Assembly (NCBI GenBank): GCA_041164045.1
Contig: JBEAQD010000062.1
Coordinates: 1 to 22,069 of the forward strand
Direction: 5' to 3'
Source: CALRBF01 sp041164045
GTDB lineage: Bacteria > Patescibacteriota > Minisyncoccia > SW-4-49-11
DNA: 22,069 bases
Shown: positions 14,448 to 21,996 of the stretch, one piece after another
How the letters are laid out: each line of letters begins with the position of its first letter
How positions within the stretch are numbered: the stretch's first letter is position 1
Translations under genes and position numbers: made by a program
The notes under the pieces: model-generated
What the model was told of the DNA's origin: nothing
Databases searched by the model: none
The model's input: the letters and a program-made list of their open reading frames with translations, nothing else

Positions 14448-14814
14448 GCATATCGAGGGTTTATTACTAATTATGTCGGCTATATTAATAGGAGGCAGTG
14501 CTTATCTGATTGGGAATATGAATGCCTTAGAGTCTAATCTCAGTGAAATTCAGGTAGTGTATCCAGATGCTATTGCTATTAAATCTGATACTAAAGTAGA
14601 AGAAATAAAGTCAAATGAGGTGAGCTCGGCTAATAATCAAAAAACTAATTTAGCTACTGGTAACATAGTGGCGAGTAAAAATGGTAAAAGATATTATTAT
14701 CCAAATTGCGGTGGAATTAATAGAATTAAACCATAAAATCGTATATACTTTGAAACAAAGGAGCAAGCTGAAGCCAAAGGTTTGACTCTTGCTTCTGGTT
14801 GTAAAGAAATATGA
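14428..14814 (+). pseudogene. Membrane-anchored Ada-like Cys-domain protein interrupted by in-frame UAA
   Basis: The frame starts MKHKFVKHIEGLLLIMSAIL with a single N-terminal transmembrane segment (about 10-29), followed by a linker and then a domain starting GNIVASKNGKRYYYPNCGG (C94). After RIKP (residue 102) comes TAA at 14734-14736. The same frame then continues without a shift as NRIYFETKEQAEAKGLTLAS plus GCKEI (second Cys at position 125) and ends in TGA 14812-14814, overlapping the ftsQ ATG. The pattern resembles the Ada-type zinc-binding fold, with two of its four cysteines, as seen in many Patescibacteria membrane proteins. The family position filled by TAA is usually Glu in my recollection, consistent with one GAA-to-TAA change. 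The product is either a 102-residue truncation or needs read-through. Confidence 0.75.
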
Positions 14815-15623
14815 GAAAGACATATATCCCAAAGACATATAAAAAACAATCTAGGTCAAAATCTAGAAATTTTATTATAGGATTTCTCAAATTCTTGATT
14901 TTTATAATTATTGTGGGTGGGATTGGATATTTATTATATTCTCCAATTTTGAATATAGCTAAATTTGAAGTTTCACTAGAAGATGGAACTTTGAGAGATA
15001 ATGTTATGTCTAGAACACAAGATTTGGTAGAAAGTAAAACCTATTGGTGGTATAATAATAAGAATATATTTTTATTGAGGGGTAATGGCTTGGAGAATGA
15101 TTTATTACAAGAATTCCCACAGATCAAAAGTATGCTAATCAAAAGAAATTTATTAGATAAAACAGTTAATCTGGATATTACTCTTAGAAAACCAGTTTTT
15201 TATCATTGCTATGACTCAAGTTGTTATCTTATTAGTGAGGATGGGTTTAATATGGGAATTTCTGAAAGTTCTAATGAAGATTTGGTTGAAATCAAAGGAA
15301 TATCACAAAAATCAGCTGGAGAGCCAGTCTTGATTGAAAGAGAAATTACTTGGCTTATCAATATTGTAGAAGAGTACAATAAAATAGATAGTCTAAAAAT
15401 TACTTCTATTGATATTCAGCAAAAATCCGGAGATAATATATTGAGTATTTTTGTCTATACAGATAAAGGATATTATATTATGCTAGATTTAGATACAGAT
15501 GTGATTTATCAGGCACAAGTATTAAAACAAGTCTTCATTTCTCAAATTCCCCTAGAAAGACAAGATGAATTGGAGTATATTGATTTGAGAATCAAAGATA
15601 GAGCCTATTATAAATTAAAATAA
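14811..15623 (+). CDS. ftsQ: Cell-division protein FtsQ/DivIB-like
   Basis: FtsQ links early and late divisome proteins across the membrane. The 270-residue protein has a basic cytoplasmic start (1-20), one transmembrane helix (about 21-43) and an extracytoplasmic POTRA-like domain (about 46-128). The POTRA pattern includes NIFLLRGNGLENDLLQEFPQ followed by the IKSMLIKRNLLDKTVNLDI strand. A beta domain follows and ends in LEYIDLRIKDRAYYK, the usual FtsQ C-terminal strand. Two cysteines (133 and 138) lie in the external part. It starts by an ATGA overlap with the upstream frame, and the GT39 gene starts 2 bases after its stop. No mur or ftsA/ftsZ gene is adjacent, so the assignment rests on domain order and motifs. 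Confidence 0.8.
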   Translation: MRKTYIPKTYKKQSRSKSRNFIIGFLKFLIFIIIVGGIGYLLYSPILNIAKFEVSLEDGTLRDNVMSRTQDLVESKTYWWYNNKNIFLLRGNGLENDLLQEFPQIKSMLIKRNLLDKTVNLDITLRKPVFYHCYDSSCYLISEDGFNMGISESSNEDLVEIKGISQKSAGEPVLIEREITWLINIVEEYNKIDSLKITSIDIQQKSGDNILSIFVYTDKGYYIMLDLDTDVIYQAQVLKQVFISQIPLERQDELEYIDLRIKDRAYYKLK

Positions 15624-15625
15624 TT

Positions 15626-17416
15626 ATGGTAGATAAATTATTACAGATATATAACCGTATTCCTTTGAGGGTATTTACCATTGCTATTACTTTGATTTTG
15701 GCTATGTTAGCTTTTGGGGCTAGTGCTGGGGATTCGCTTACTGTAGATGAGAGTCCACATATTGCAGCAGGATATTCTTATGTGGTAGAGGGTGATTATA
15801 GACTAAACCCAGAACATCCACCATTGCTCAAATTATTATCCGGTATATCTATTTGGGTAGGGGATAAATTGACTAATCAGAATATATATTTTCCTAATAA
15901 TATCCCAGCTTGGACAGATAGAGTCAATGCTCAATGGGATATGGGCTATGCTTTCTTATTCAATTCTGGTAATGATGCTAATACTATTATTTGGTGGGCG
16001 AGACTACCTACAATTATAGTTTTATTATTGGGGCTCCCATATATTATTTATTCAGTATTTTATCATACTAAAAACAAATCCATTGCTTTGATTAGTGGTA
16101 TATTGTATGCTTTTTCTCCTAATGTTATTGCTCATGGGAGATTGGTTACTACGGATCTAATTGCAAGTCTTTCTTTTCTAATTGTAATAGATATTTGGAT
16201 TAGATATTTACAAAACCAAAGTGTTAAAAATATTTTTTATTTAATTTTAGCTATTGCCTTTGCATTTTTATCTAAATTTTCAACTATATTATTATTACCT
16301 TTGCTAGTCTTGACTGGTTTTGGATATATAATAATAAAAGATTGGGGAGATAAAAAAGTAGTAAAGAGAAGTTTAATATTAATTCGCGACTTCATAATTA
16401 TAGCTTTGGGAGTTTTTGTGGTGACTAATTTGGTTTATTTTATCACTATGAGGAATATGAGTATAGAGACTCAACTTCAATTAGTGCAGGAATCATTTCC
16501 GCAAGATAATCAAATTTCAGAGGTCACGAAACAAACTTTATCTAGTATTATTCAATTTCCAGGGCTACAGTATTTTGGACAATATCTATTAGGGCAAGCG
16601 ATGGTAGTACAAAGAGTTGGGGGAGGTAATACAACTTTTCTTTTAGGTAAATTTACTAATCAGAGTTTCATAGAATATTTCCCTTTAACATATTTGCTAA
16701 AAGAGAATTTGGTTATTATTTTGAGTTTGTTCAGCACACTTCTAGCTTCGATATTGATAATTCCTATTAAGTTAAAGTCAAAAGGTAAAAAGTGGCGTTC
16801 ATCGATTCTAAATAACTGGTATATTATTAATATTGCCATTATGATATTAATATATTGGTTTATTAGTATTAGGGGGAATCTCAATCTTGGTATTAGGCAT
16901 ATTTTGCCAGCTGTTATGCTAACTTATATTATAATTGCTTTTGGCATTGTAAAAACACTAATCCAACTAAGGTTCTCCAAAGTTTTATTGAGTGTGTTTT
17001 TGATTTGGTATATAGCTGCCACAACACTCGTATACCCAAGCTATATCTCTAATTTGAATATTTTGGCTGGACAAAATCAAGGTTATCAAATTTTTACAGA
17101 TTCAAATTTAGATTGGGGTCAGGATTTGAAAAGATTAAATGATTGGACTAAAGAGAAAAATATTGATACACTATATATAGATTATTTTGGAACTGCAGAT
17201 GTTCAGTATTATTTGCCTAATACCAAAATAATACCAGTCAAATCAACTGATGGTCCCCAAATTGGCTATACTGCTATTAGTGCTACTATGTTCCAGGACT
17301 CTTTCTACAAGAGACAAAATGACCAGAATTATCAAGAATATTGGTGGCTCGCTTGGAGAAGTCCAGATTATATCATTGGAAACTCGATTCTTATTTATTA
17401 CAATGACAAATATTAA
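15626..17416 (+). CDS. Polytopic membrane glycosyltransferase, GT39/PMT_2 (ArnT-like)
   Basis: The 596-residue protein has about 10-12 hydrophobic segments. The first external loop carries the GT-C catalytic pattern: DSLTVDESPHIAAGYSYV (36-53, acidic D41 E42) and YRLNPEHPPLLKLLSG (58-73). Such enzymes move a sugar from a polyprenyl-phosphate donor to protein or lipid on the outer face of the membrane. The soluble tail contains DSNLDWGQDLKRLNDW. Donor and acceptor cannot be read from sequence. It sits between ftsQ and a TraD-like ATPase with 2- and 8-base gaps, so it is in one transcription unit with them. Confidence 0.85.
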   Translation: MVDKLLQIYNRIPLRVFTIAITLILAMLAFGASAGDSLTVDESPHIAAGYSYVVEGDYRLNPEHPPLLKLLSGISIWVGDKLTNQNIYFPNNIPAWTDRVNAQWDMGYAFLFNSGNDANTIIWWARLPTIIVLLLGLPYIIYSVFYHTKNKSIALISGILYAFSPNVIAHGRLVTTDLIASLSFLIVIDIWIRYLQNQSVKNIFYLILAIAFAFLSKFSTILLLPLLVLTGFGYIIIKDWGDKKVVKRSLILIRDFIIIALGVFVVTNLVYFITMRNMSIETQLQLVQESFPQDNQISEVTKQTLSSIIQFPGLQYFGQYLLGQAMVVQRVGGGNTTFLLGKFTNQSFIEYFPLTYLLKENLVIILSLFSTLLASILIIPIKLKSKGKKWRSSILNNWYIINIAIMILIYWFISIRGNLNLGIRHILPAVMLTYIIIAFGIVKTLIQLRFSKVLLSVFLIWYIAATTLVYPSYISNLNILAGQNQGYQIFTDSNLDWGQDLKRLNDWTKEKNIDTLYIDYFGTADVQYYLPNTKIIPVKSTDGPQIGYTAISATMFQDSFYKRQNDQNYQEYWWLAWRSPDYIIGNSILIYYNDKY

Positions 17417-17424
17417 ATAAACCT

Positions 17425-17892
17425 ATGCCAGAAATACACAATAATTCAGAAAATAACAATATCATAGAAAATAATACTCCCTCTCCAGAACAAAATTCTG
17501 AAGTTTTGGGGTCTCAAGAATATAATAGAGTGAATTCGGAAGTTGAAGTGCCACACCCTATAGTAGAGCAGAGTACAGCTTATGAAGCAGAGAATCATAT
17601 CAAACAAGTTGTAGAGACTCAAAAAAATATATATCAATCAGCCCCAATAACCAAACCATTATCACCAAAAATACAAGAAAAATATGGTTGGCTACTCAAT
17701 GTCCCAGAAGAGCATAGAGTAGAGGTATCAGTCAAGCTGATTACTACTAAAGGCAAAGACATACTAGATGTAATCTATGCATTTCTAGCTATTGAAGACT
17801 ATGTAGCTTTAGATAGATTAGAAGAAAGTTTGAGTGCTATTTATCCTACTTTGGTTGAGGAAGGATTACTTCCCGATGTACACGATAAATAA
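17425..17892 (+). CDS. Uncharacterised protein with a disordered N-terminal half
   Basis: I do not recognise a family. The 155-residue protein has an Asn/Glu/Ser/Pro-rich, low-complexity first half (about 1-75) that is probably disordered. A compact, mostly helical second half (about 80-152) contains IQEKYGWLLNVPEEHRVEVS and a run ending AIYPTLVEEGLLPDV. There is no signal peptide, transmembrane segment or cysteine. It lies 8 bases after the GT39 gene and 9 bases before the TraD-like ATPase, so it may be a cytosolic partner or adaptor of that ATPase; this is inferred from position only. Confidence 0.75.
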   Translation: MPEIHNNSENNNIIENNTPSPEQNSEVLGSQEYNRVNSEVEVPHPIVEQSTAYEAENHIKQVVETQKNIYQSAPITKPLSPKIQEKYGWLLNVPEEHRVEVSVKLITTKGKDILDVIYAFLAIEDYVALDRLEESLSAIYPTLVEEGLLPDVHDK

Positions 17893-17901
17893 AAATTTAA
17901 T

Positions 17902-20322
17902 ATGCTTATAAGTTTATATATAATTCTAATAATTTGGGCATTATCAATGGTATTTTTGATAATAAATTTAATTATTCAGCCATTTTGGGAAAAAAGACGG
18001 GTCAATAGAGGCTTGTCGATGGCTCAATATCAGATTATCGTGCCAAGGAATATTCCTAAGCCAGAATCTAATATAAAAGATTTGATTAGTATAATGGAAC
18101 AGGTTTATGCTGGATTTTCTTATTTAAAATTAGAAAGTTGGCTTAATAAAATTCGCTATGGTAGTCCATATATTTCTCTTGAAATTGTAAGCCCTACAGA
18201 GAGAGATGAGATTAATTTTTATATAGGAGTGCCTAAAGGTTATGAATCTATTTTTGAAAAACAAATTCATGGAGTATATCCAGAAGCTGAACTAAGAAGA
18301 ATAACAGACTATAATGTACTTGTCCCAGGGGCTGAGATTAGAGCTGGATATCTAAAGTTAAAAAAACCGTATATTTTACCAGTTCGAACCTATAAAGAAT
18401 TAGAAGCTAATCCTCTTAATGTGATTACTTCAGCCCTGTCCAAAATTCAAGAAGATGAAAGTGCCGTAGTACAAATATTAATTCAAAGAATCTCAGATAA
18501 TTGGATCGATAATGGGCAGAAAGTAGTCAAAAAAATGCAAAAAGGGGAATCCTTCAAAGATTCTTATAGAGATGTTTTTGGAAGTTTGGATAAACAATTT
18601 ATTAAAGCATTGGGAGATGTTACTAAATCTAAGAGTTCATCTAATGAGCCCAAAATGCTTTTGCCTCAGGAGTCTATGATGTTGGAAAAAATTAGTCAAA
18701 AGACCTCCAAAGTAGCTTACTCCACCAATATTAGATTGATGACAATATCAAAAGATAAACAAAGAGCAGATATTTTATTTGATCAATTAGAGGGTGCTTT
18801 TGCACAATTTGCTAACGGAGATCTCAATGAATTCAAAGTTGTCAAATATCCAACTTATAATGTAAAACAATTTATCTATACTTTTATATTTCGTTTATTC
18901 TCAGGTAAAGAGTCAATGATTTTGAACACAGAGGAATTAACCAGTATATACCATATCCCCGCAGTAGGAGTAGAGACTCCAAAAGTTACTTGGATTACTT
19001 CCAAGACTTCACATCCACCTGTCGATTTACCAAAGGAGGGATTGCTTATAGGGAAAAATGTATATCGTGGAGAAGAAGTTGAAGTTAGAGTAAAGGAAGA
19101 AGACCGCCGTCGGCATATGTATCTGATCGGACAGACCGGAACAGGTAAAAGCTCTCTGATGAAAAAAATGATTCAAGAAGATTTACAAGCAGGGCACGGA
19201 TTGGCTTTGCTAGATCCAAATGGAGATTTTGCAGTAGAAGTATTAGGAATGATACCCCCACATCGTATGGATGATGTGATTTATTTTAACCCAGCAGATA
19301 CCAATTATCCAATGGGACTAAATATCCTAGAAGCTAGAACTCATGAGGAAAAAGACTTTTTGATTCAAGAAATGATTTCTATTTTCTATAAATTAGTCTC
19401 GGACCCAAGTATGATAGGCCCAATTTTTGAGCATAATATGCGAATGGCTATGTCAGCCTTAATGTCGGATGTCAATAATCCTAGAACTTTAGTAGAAATA
19501 CCGCTTATGTTTACTGATGAGGCTTTTCGCCGAGAAGTTTTGTTGACTGTTGATGATCCTGTAATTCGGCATTTTTGGGAAAAAGAATTCCCAGCTACTC
19601 AAAAAGGTTCTCAGGCGGGAGATACTCTGGGGTATTTATTGAGTAAATTAGGTAGGTTTATTGAAAATGAAATGGTCAGAAACATAATAGGGCAGTCAAG
19701 GTCAGCCTTTGATTTTCAAGATATTATGAATTCAGGTAAAATTCTAATCGGGAATTTATCCAAAGGTGGTCTAGGAGAGCAGAATAGTAATCTATTAGGT
19801 ATGTTATTAGTCTCCAAATTACAAATGGCAGCTTTCAAGAGAAATGAAATTCCAGAAGAGCAAAGGCGAGATTTTTACCTGTATCTAGATGAGTTTCAGA
19901 ATTTCACCACAGATAGTATCTCCACTATATTGTCTGAAGCTCGTAAATATAGATTATGTCTAATTCTAGCTCATCAATATATTGGGCAATTATCTGATGG
20001 AATTCGCAATGCAGTTTTTGGAAATGTTGGAACGGTAGTCAGCTTCCGTATTAGCTCCGATGATGCTGAAGTGATAGCTCAGAGAATGCAGCCATATTAT
20101 ACGGCTGAGGATTTGGTATTAGTAGACAATTTGAAGGCAGTCATTACCTTAATGATAAATGGTAAGACCAGCAAGGCTTTTAATTTAGAAGTTATCTTTG
20201 CTGATAGGTCAGATTTGTCTCTGCAACAACAAGTCATAATGCAATCCAGACAAAAATATGCCAAACCAGTGGCAGAGATTAGGGCAGATATTGAGAATCG
20301 TACCCATAGTATGTTAGAATAG
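17902..20322 (+). CDS. Membrane-anchored TraD/HerA-like ATPase (type IV coupling-protein class)
   Basis: The 806-residue protein begins with one transmembrane helix (about 1-27). A long family-specific domain follows (30-370) with alternating strands and helices. The ATPase domain has Walker A GQTGTGKSS (410-418), LLDPNGDFAVEVLG, DVIYFNPADTNYPMGLNILE and Walker B LYLDEFQNF with D663 E664. ARKYRLCLILAHQYIGQL then gives the sensor region typical of VirD4/TraD/HerA motors that pump DNA or protein through membranes. No relaxase, VirB4 or pilus-assembly gene is near, so this is not an obvious conjugation module. It may act in DNA transfer, in DNA uptake with type IV pili, or as a chromosome pump near ftsQ. 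Function is unproven. Confidence 0.85.
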   Translation: MLISLYIILIIWALSMVFLIINLIIQPFWEKRRVNRGLSMAQYQIIVPRNIPKPESNIKDLISIMEQVYAGFSYLKLESWLNKIRYGSPYISLEIVSPTERDEINFYIGVPKGYESIFEKQIHGVYPEAELRRITDYNVLVPGAEIRAGYLKLKKPYILPVRTYKELEANPLNVITSALSKIQEDESAVVQILIQRISDNWIDNGQKVVKKMQKGESFKDSYRDVFGSLDKQFIKALGDVTKSKSSSNEPKMLLPQESMMLEKISQKTSKVAYSTNIRLMTISKDKQRADILFDQLEGAFAQFANGDLNEFKVVKYPTYNVKQFIYTFIFRLFSGKESMILNTEELTSIYHIPAVGVETPKVTWITSKTSHPPVDLPKEGLLIGKNVYRGEEVEVRVKEEDRRRHMYLIGQTGTGKSSLMKKMIQEDLQAGHGLALLDPNGDFAVEVLGMIPPHRMDDVIYFNPADTNYPMGLNILEARTHEEKDFLIQEMISIFYKLVSDPSMIGPIFEHNMRMAMSALMSDVNNPRTLVEIPLMFTDEAFRREVLLTVDDPVIRHFWEKEFPATQKGSQAGDTLGYLLSKLGRFIENEMVRNIIGQSRSAFDFQDIMNSGKILIGNLSKGGLGEQNSNLLGMLLVSKLQMAAFKRNEIPEEQRRDFYLYLDEFQNFTTDSISTILSEARKYRLCLILAHQYIGQLSDGIRNAVFGNVGTVVSFRISSDDAEVIAQRMQPYYTAEDLVLVDNLKAVITLMINGKTSKAFNLEVIFADRSDLSLQQQVIMQSRQKYAKPVAEIRADIENRTHSMLE

Positions 20323-20638
20323 ATACTGTACTAGATGAGTATATAGTAGACAAAAGGAATTATATAGATTACTAGACTAATAACAGTAAATTGGATAGTA
20401 ATTGTCCTCCTTTGCCTGCCTGCGGTAGGCAGGGAGGAGGTGGCACAGAGTGCCGGAGGTGGATTGAGTTCTAGTTTATATTTTATCCACCCTCCCCCTA
20501 CGGGTACTCCCTCCGAAGGAAGACAAAATTAAGAACTCTTTTTATAACTATATAAACTACTTTCATGTGTCACCTACAAAACTCACAACTTGTCTACGAT
20601 GAACCTCATCTTATTCAGATAAATTAAACTATATTTTT
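20323..20638. other. Repeat-containing gap upstream of trpS
   Basis: This 316-base gap holds no credible gene. It contains the paired R2/R3 repeat at 20403-20525, a possible worn remnant of the R4 end sequence near 20563-20577, and AT-rich DNA up to the trpS start. I could not identify a convincing trpS promoter; TTGTCT at 20590 has only a weak -10 candidate. Confidence 0.75.
20403..20525 (+). repeat. Paired R2/R3 intergenic repeat, able to form one long hairpin
   Basis: Module R2 (20403-20463) and module R3 (20486-20525) have complementary ends: TGTCCTCCTTTG against CGAAGGAAGACA, and GGTGGA against TCCACC, with a 22-base loop. R2 here carries an inserted hairpin, CCTGCCT-GCGGT-AGGCAGG (20415-20433), that other copies lack. 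It lies 80 bases after the ATPase gene and may define its 3' end. The flanking R4 inverted ends of copies A and B are absent or eroded. Confidence 0.7.
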
Positions 20639-21616
20639 ATGAGCAATATTTGTGTGACAGGAATACAGCCTACAGGTAAAATCCATATTGGTAATTATTT
20701 TGGGGCTATGCATCCTTTATTAGAACTCTCCAGAAAACCAGAATTTGATAAAGTTTTGATGTTCGTAGTCAATTTACATTCTCTCAATAGTATCAAAGAT
20801 GCAGAGACTCTCAGAAATTATACCAAGGATATAGTCCTAGACTTTTTATCTATGGATATAGATATGAGCAAAAGCAGTTTATTTTTACAATCAGAGATTA
20901 GAGCTTTGACTGAACTTACTTGGATATTCAATAATCTAGTCACTGTAGCCTATCTAGAGCGGTCCCATGCTTATAAAGATGCAGTAGCTAATGGTAAAGA
21001 GGCTAATATGGGATTATTTGATTATCCTGTTTTGATGGCAGCAGATATTCTATTATATCAAGCTAATGTAGTCCCAGTCGGGCAAGACCAAAAACAACAT
21101 ATTGAAATTGCCCAGACCATAGCCAAAAAATTTAACTCTCAATATGGTCAATTCTTTACTATTCCAAAACCATATATCCAAGATAATACTTCTATAGTCA
21201 AGGGACTTGATGGAAGGAAAATGAGTAAATCTTACAAGAATACTATTGAAATCTTCGAGCCAGCCGATTCAATTCGAGCTAAAGTAATGAAAATCACCAC
21301 TGACTCTAAAGCTCCCAATGAACCCAAAGATCCAGACACTTGTAATATAATGGCAATTTATAGACTGCTAGCAACTCCAGAGAATTTAGCAAATATGGAG
21401 AATAGATATAGAGCAGGACAAATCTCTTATAAAGAAGCTAAAGAAATCCTTGCTGAGACAATTTTAGAATTTTTCCAACCAATGCGAACTCGCAGACAAG
21501 AACTATCCCAAAACCAAGAATATGTAGCCAAAATCTTAGCCAAAGGAGCAGAGGAAGCCAACTCAATAGCTGAGACCAATATACAACAAATCAGACAATT
21601 AGTCGGGTTAAAATAA
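20639..21616 (+). CDS. trpS: Tryptophan-tRNA ligase
   Basis: TrpRS activates tryptophan with ATP and charges tRNA-Trp. The 325-residue class I synthetase starts MSNICVTGIQPTGKIHIGNY, with the HIGH-type motif PTGKIHIGN (11-19). It also shows LERSHAYKD (106-114), GLFDYPVLMAADILLY (125-140), PVGQDQKQHIEIA (146-158) and the second signature GRKMSKSYKNT (192-202). Length and motifs are normal. It stands alone between two repeat gaps. The start has no Shine-Dalgarno sequence; the bases before it are nearly all A and T. Confidence 0.98.
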   Translation: MSNICVTGIQPTGKIHIGNYFGAMHPLLELSRKPEFDKVLMFVVNLHSLNSIKDAETLRNYTKDIVLDFLSMDIDMSKSSLFLQSEIRALTELTWIFNNLVTVAYLERSHAYKDAVANGKEANMGLFDYPVLMAADILLYQANVVPVGQDQKQHIEIAQTIAKKFNSQYGQFFTIPKPYIQDNTSIVKGLDGRKMSKSYKNTIEIFEPADSIRAKVMKITTDSKAPNEPKDPDTCNIMAIYRLLATPENLANMENRYRAGQISYKEAKEILAETILEFFQPMRTRRQELSQNQEYVAKILAKGAEEANSIAETNIQQIRQLVGLK

Positions 21617-21644
21617 TAATTCAAACCTTTCGTAGTTGAGCTAA

Positions 21645-21686
21645 TTCCCCTCTTGAGGGGTGGACAGCTTCGCTGGACGGGGTGGA
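21645..21686 (+). repeat. Intergenic hairpin repeat, module R1 (copy 2)
   Basis: It is near-identical to 1204-1246 at both ends (TTCCCCTCTTGAGGGG and GGACGGGGTGGA or GACGGGGTGGA), with a different but still self-complementary inner hairpin (CAGC-TTC-GCTG in place of AGGC-TTT-GCCT). The compensating change in both arms suggests that the stem, and not the sequence, is preserved. It lies 29 bases after the trpS stop. Confidence 0.75.
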
Positions 21687-21706
21687 GTATTTTATAACTT
21701 GAGTTT

Positions 21707-21814
21707 CTGCCCCAATTTGGAGAAGGGAGTCTGAAAGATGGAGGGTGGATTGTACTTGTTTTATGTTCTCTGTCCTCCTTTGGAGGAGGTGGCACGGAGT
21801 GCCGGAGGTGGATA
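21707..21814 (+). repeat. Modules R3 (inverted, diverged) and R2
   Basis: R3 in reverse orientation spans 21707-21750 (TTTGGAGAAGGGAGT and GGAGGGTGGAT) and R2 in forward orientation spans 21771-21814 (TCCTCCTTTGGAGGAGGTGG, then GCACGGAGTGCC). Here the two modules share orientation, unlike the head-to-head pairs elsewhere in the window, so modules can be rearranged independently. Confidence 0.7.
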
Positions 21815-21897
21815 ATTTACCAGTCACCATTAACCACTCATAACCAAAAAACCCAAACATATCCACAATCCCAGCCCTTCCAAAGAAAAACAAAATA

Positions 21898-21906
21898 TGA
21901 TATAAT
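21898..21906 (+). promoter_or_regulatory. Upstream extended -10 promoter candidate for the prepilin gene
   Basis: TGA-TATAAT is identical to the extended -10 elements of korA and rpsA. A start near 21913 would give an 84-base leader containing the second promoter. No strong -35 is visible. Confidence 0.45.
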
Positions 21907-21935
21907 AAAATTGTAGATAAATACCCTCAAAAAAC

Positions 21936-21967
21936 TTGACAAAATTCCGGGGGGGGTAAAATAATAT
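21936..21967 (+). promoter_or_regulatory. Prepilin promoter with a G8 tract in the -35/-10 spacer
   Basis: A perfect TTGACA (21936-21941) is followed by AAATTCC and eight G (21949-21956), then TAAAATAATAT. The possible -10 hexamers are TAAAAT (21957-21962, spacer 15), AATAAT (21960-21965, spacer 18) and TAATAT (21962-21967, spacer 20). Gain of two G would give TAAAAT a 17-base spacer, and loss of three would do so for TAATAT. This is the layout of a slipped-strand, phase-variable promoter. Confidence 0.6.
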
Positions 21968-21996
21968 AAAGATACAATATAAATTAACACACATAT

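Larger units (their letters stand above)
21617..21996. other. Repeat and promoter gap between trpS and the prepilin gene
   Basis: This 380-base gap holds R1 (21645-21686), a diverged inverted R3 (21707-21750) and R2 (21771-21814). An unremarkable C-rich, G-poor stretch (21815-21890) follows, then the promoter region of the prepilin gene. Minus-strand open frames run through the repeats, but their products are low-complexity and repeat-derived, so I do not call genes. Confidence 0.75.

Noticed and set aside
14734..14736. Genome-wide reassignment of UAA to explain the interrupted Ada-like gene
   Set aside because: TAA is the normal stop of korA, korB, rpmF, tpiA and others at their expected ends, so only a local explanation is possible.
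17902..20322. A conjugative element or integrated plasmid around the TraD-like ATPase
   Set aside because: No relaxase, VirB4, integrase or attachment site is visible, and base composition matches the neighbouring housekeeping genes.
184..21616. Alternative genetic code with UGA as Gly (code 25, as in Gracilibacteria and Absconditabacteria)
   Set aside because: TGA ends nusB, the HAD gene, uppP and the phosphorylase at normal family lengths, three of them at ATGA junctions, and no in-frame TGA is needed inside any conserved domain.
21427..21893. Minus-strand open frames over the end of trpS and the following repeats
   Set aside because: They are antisense to trpS or composed of repeat-derived Pro/Ser/Arg-rich sequence with no family likeness.
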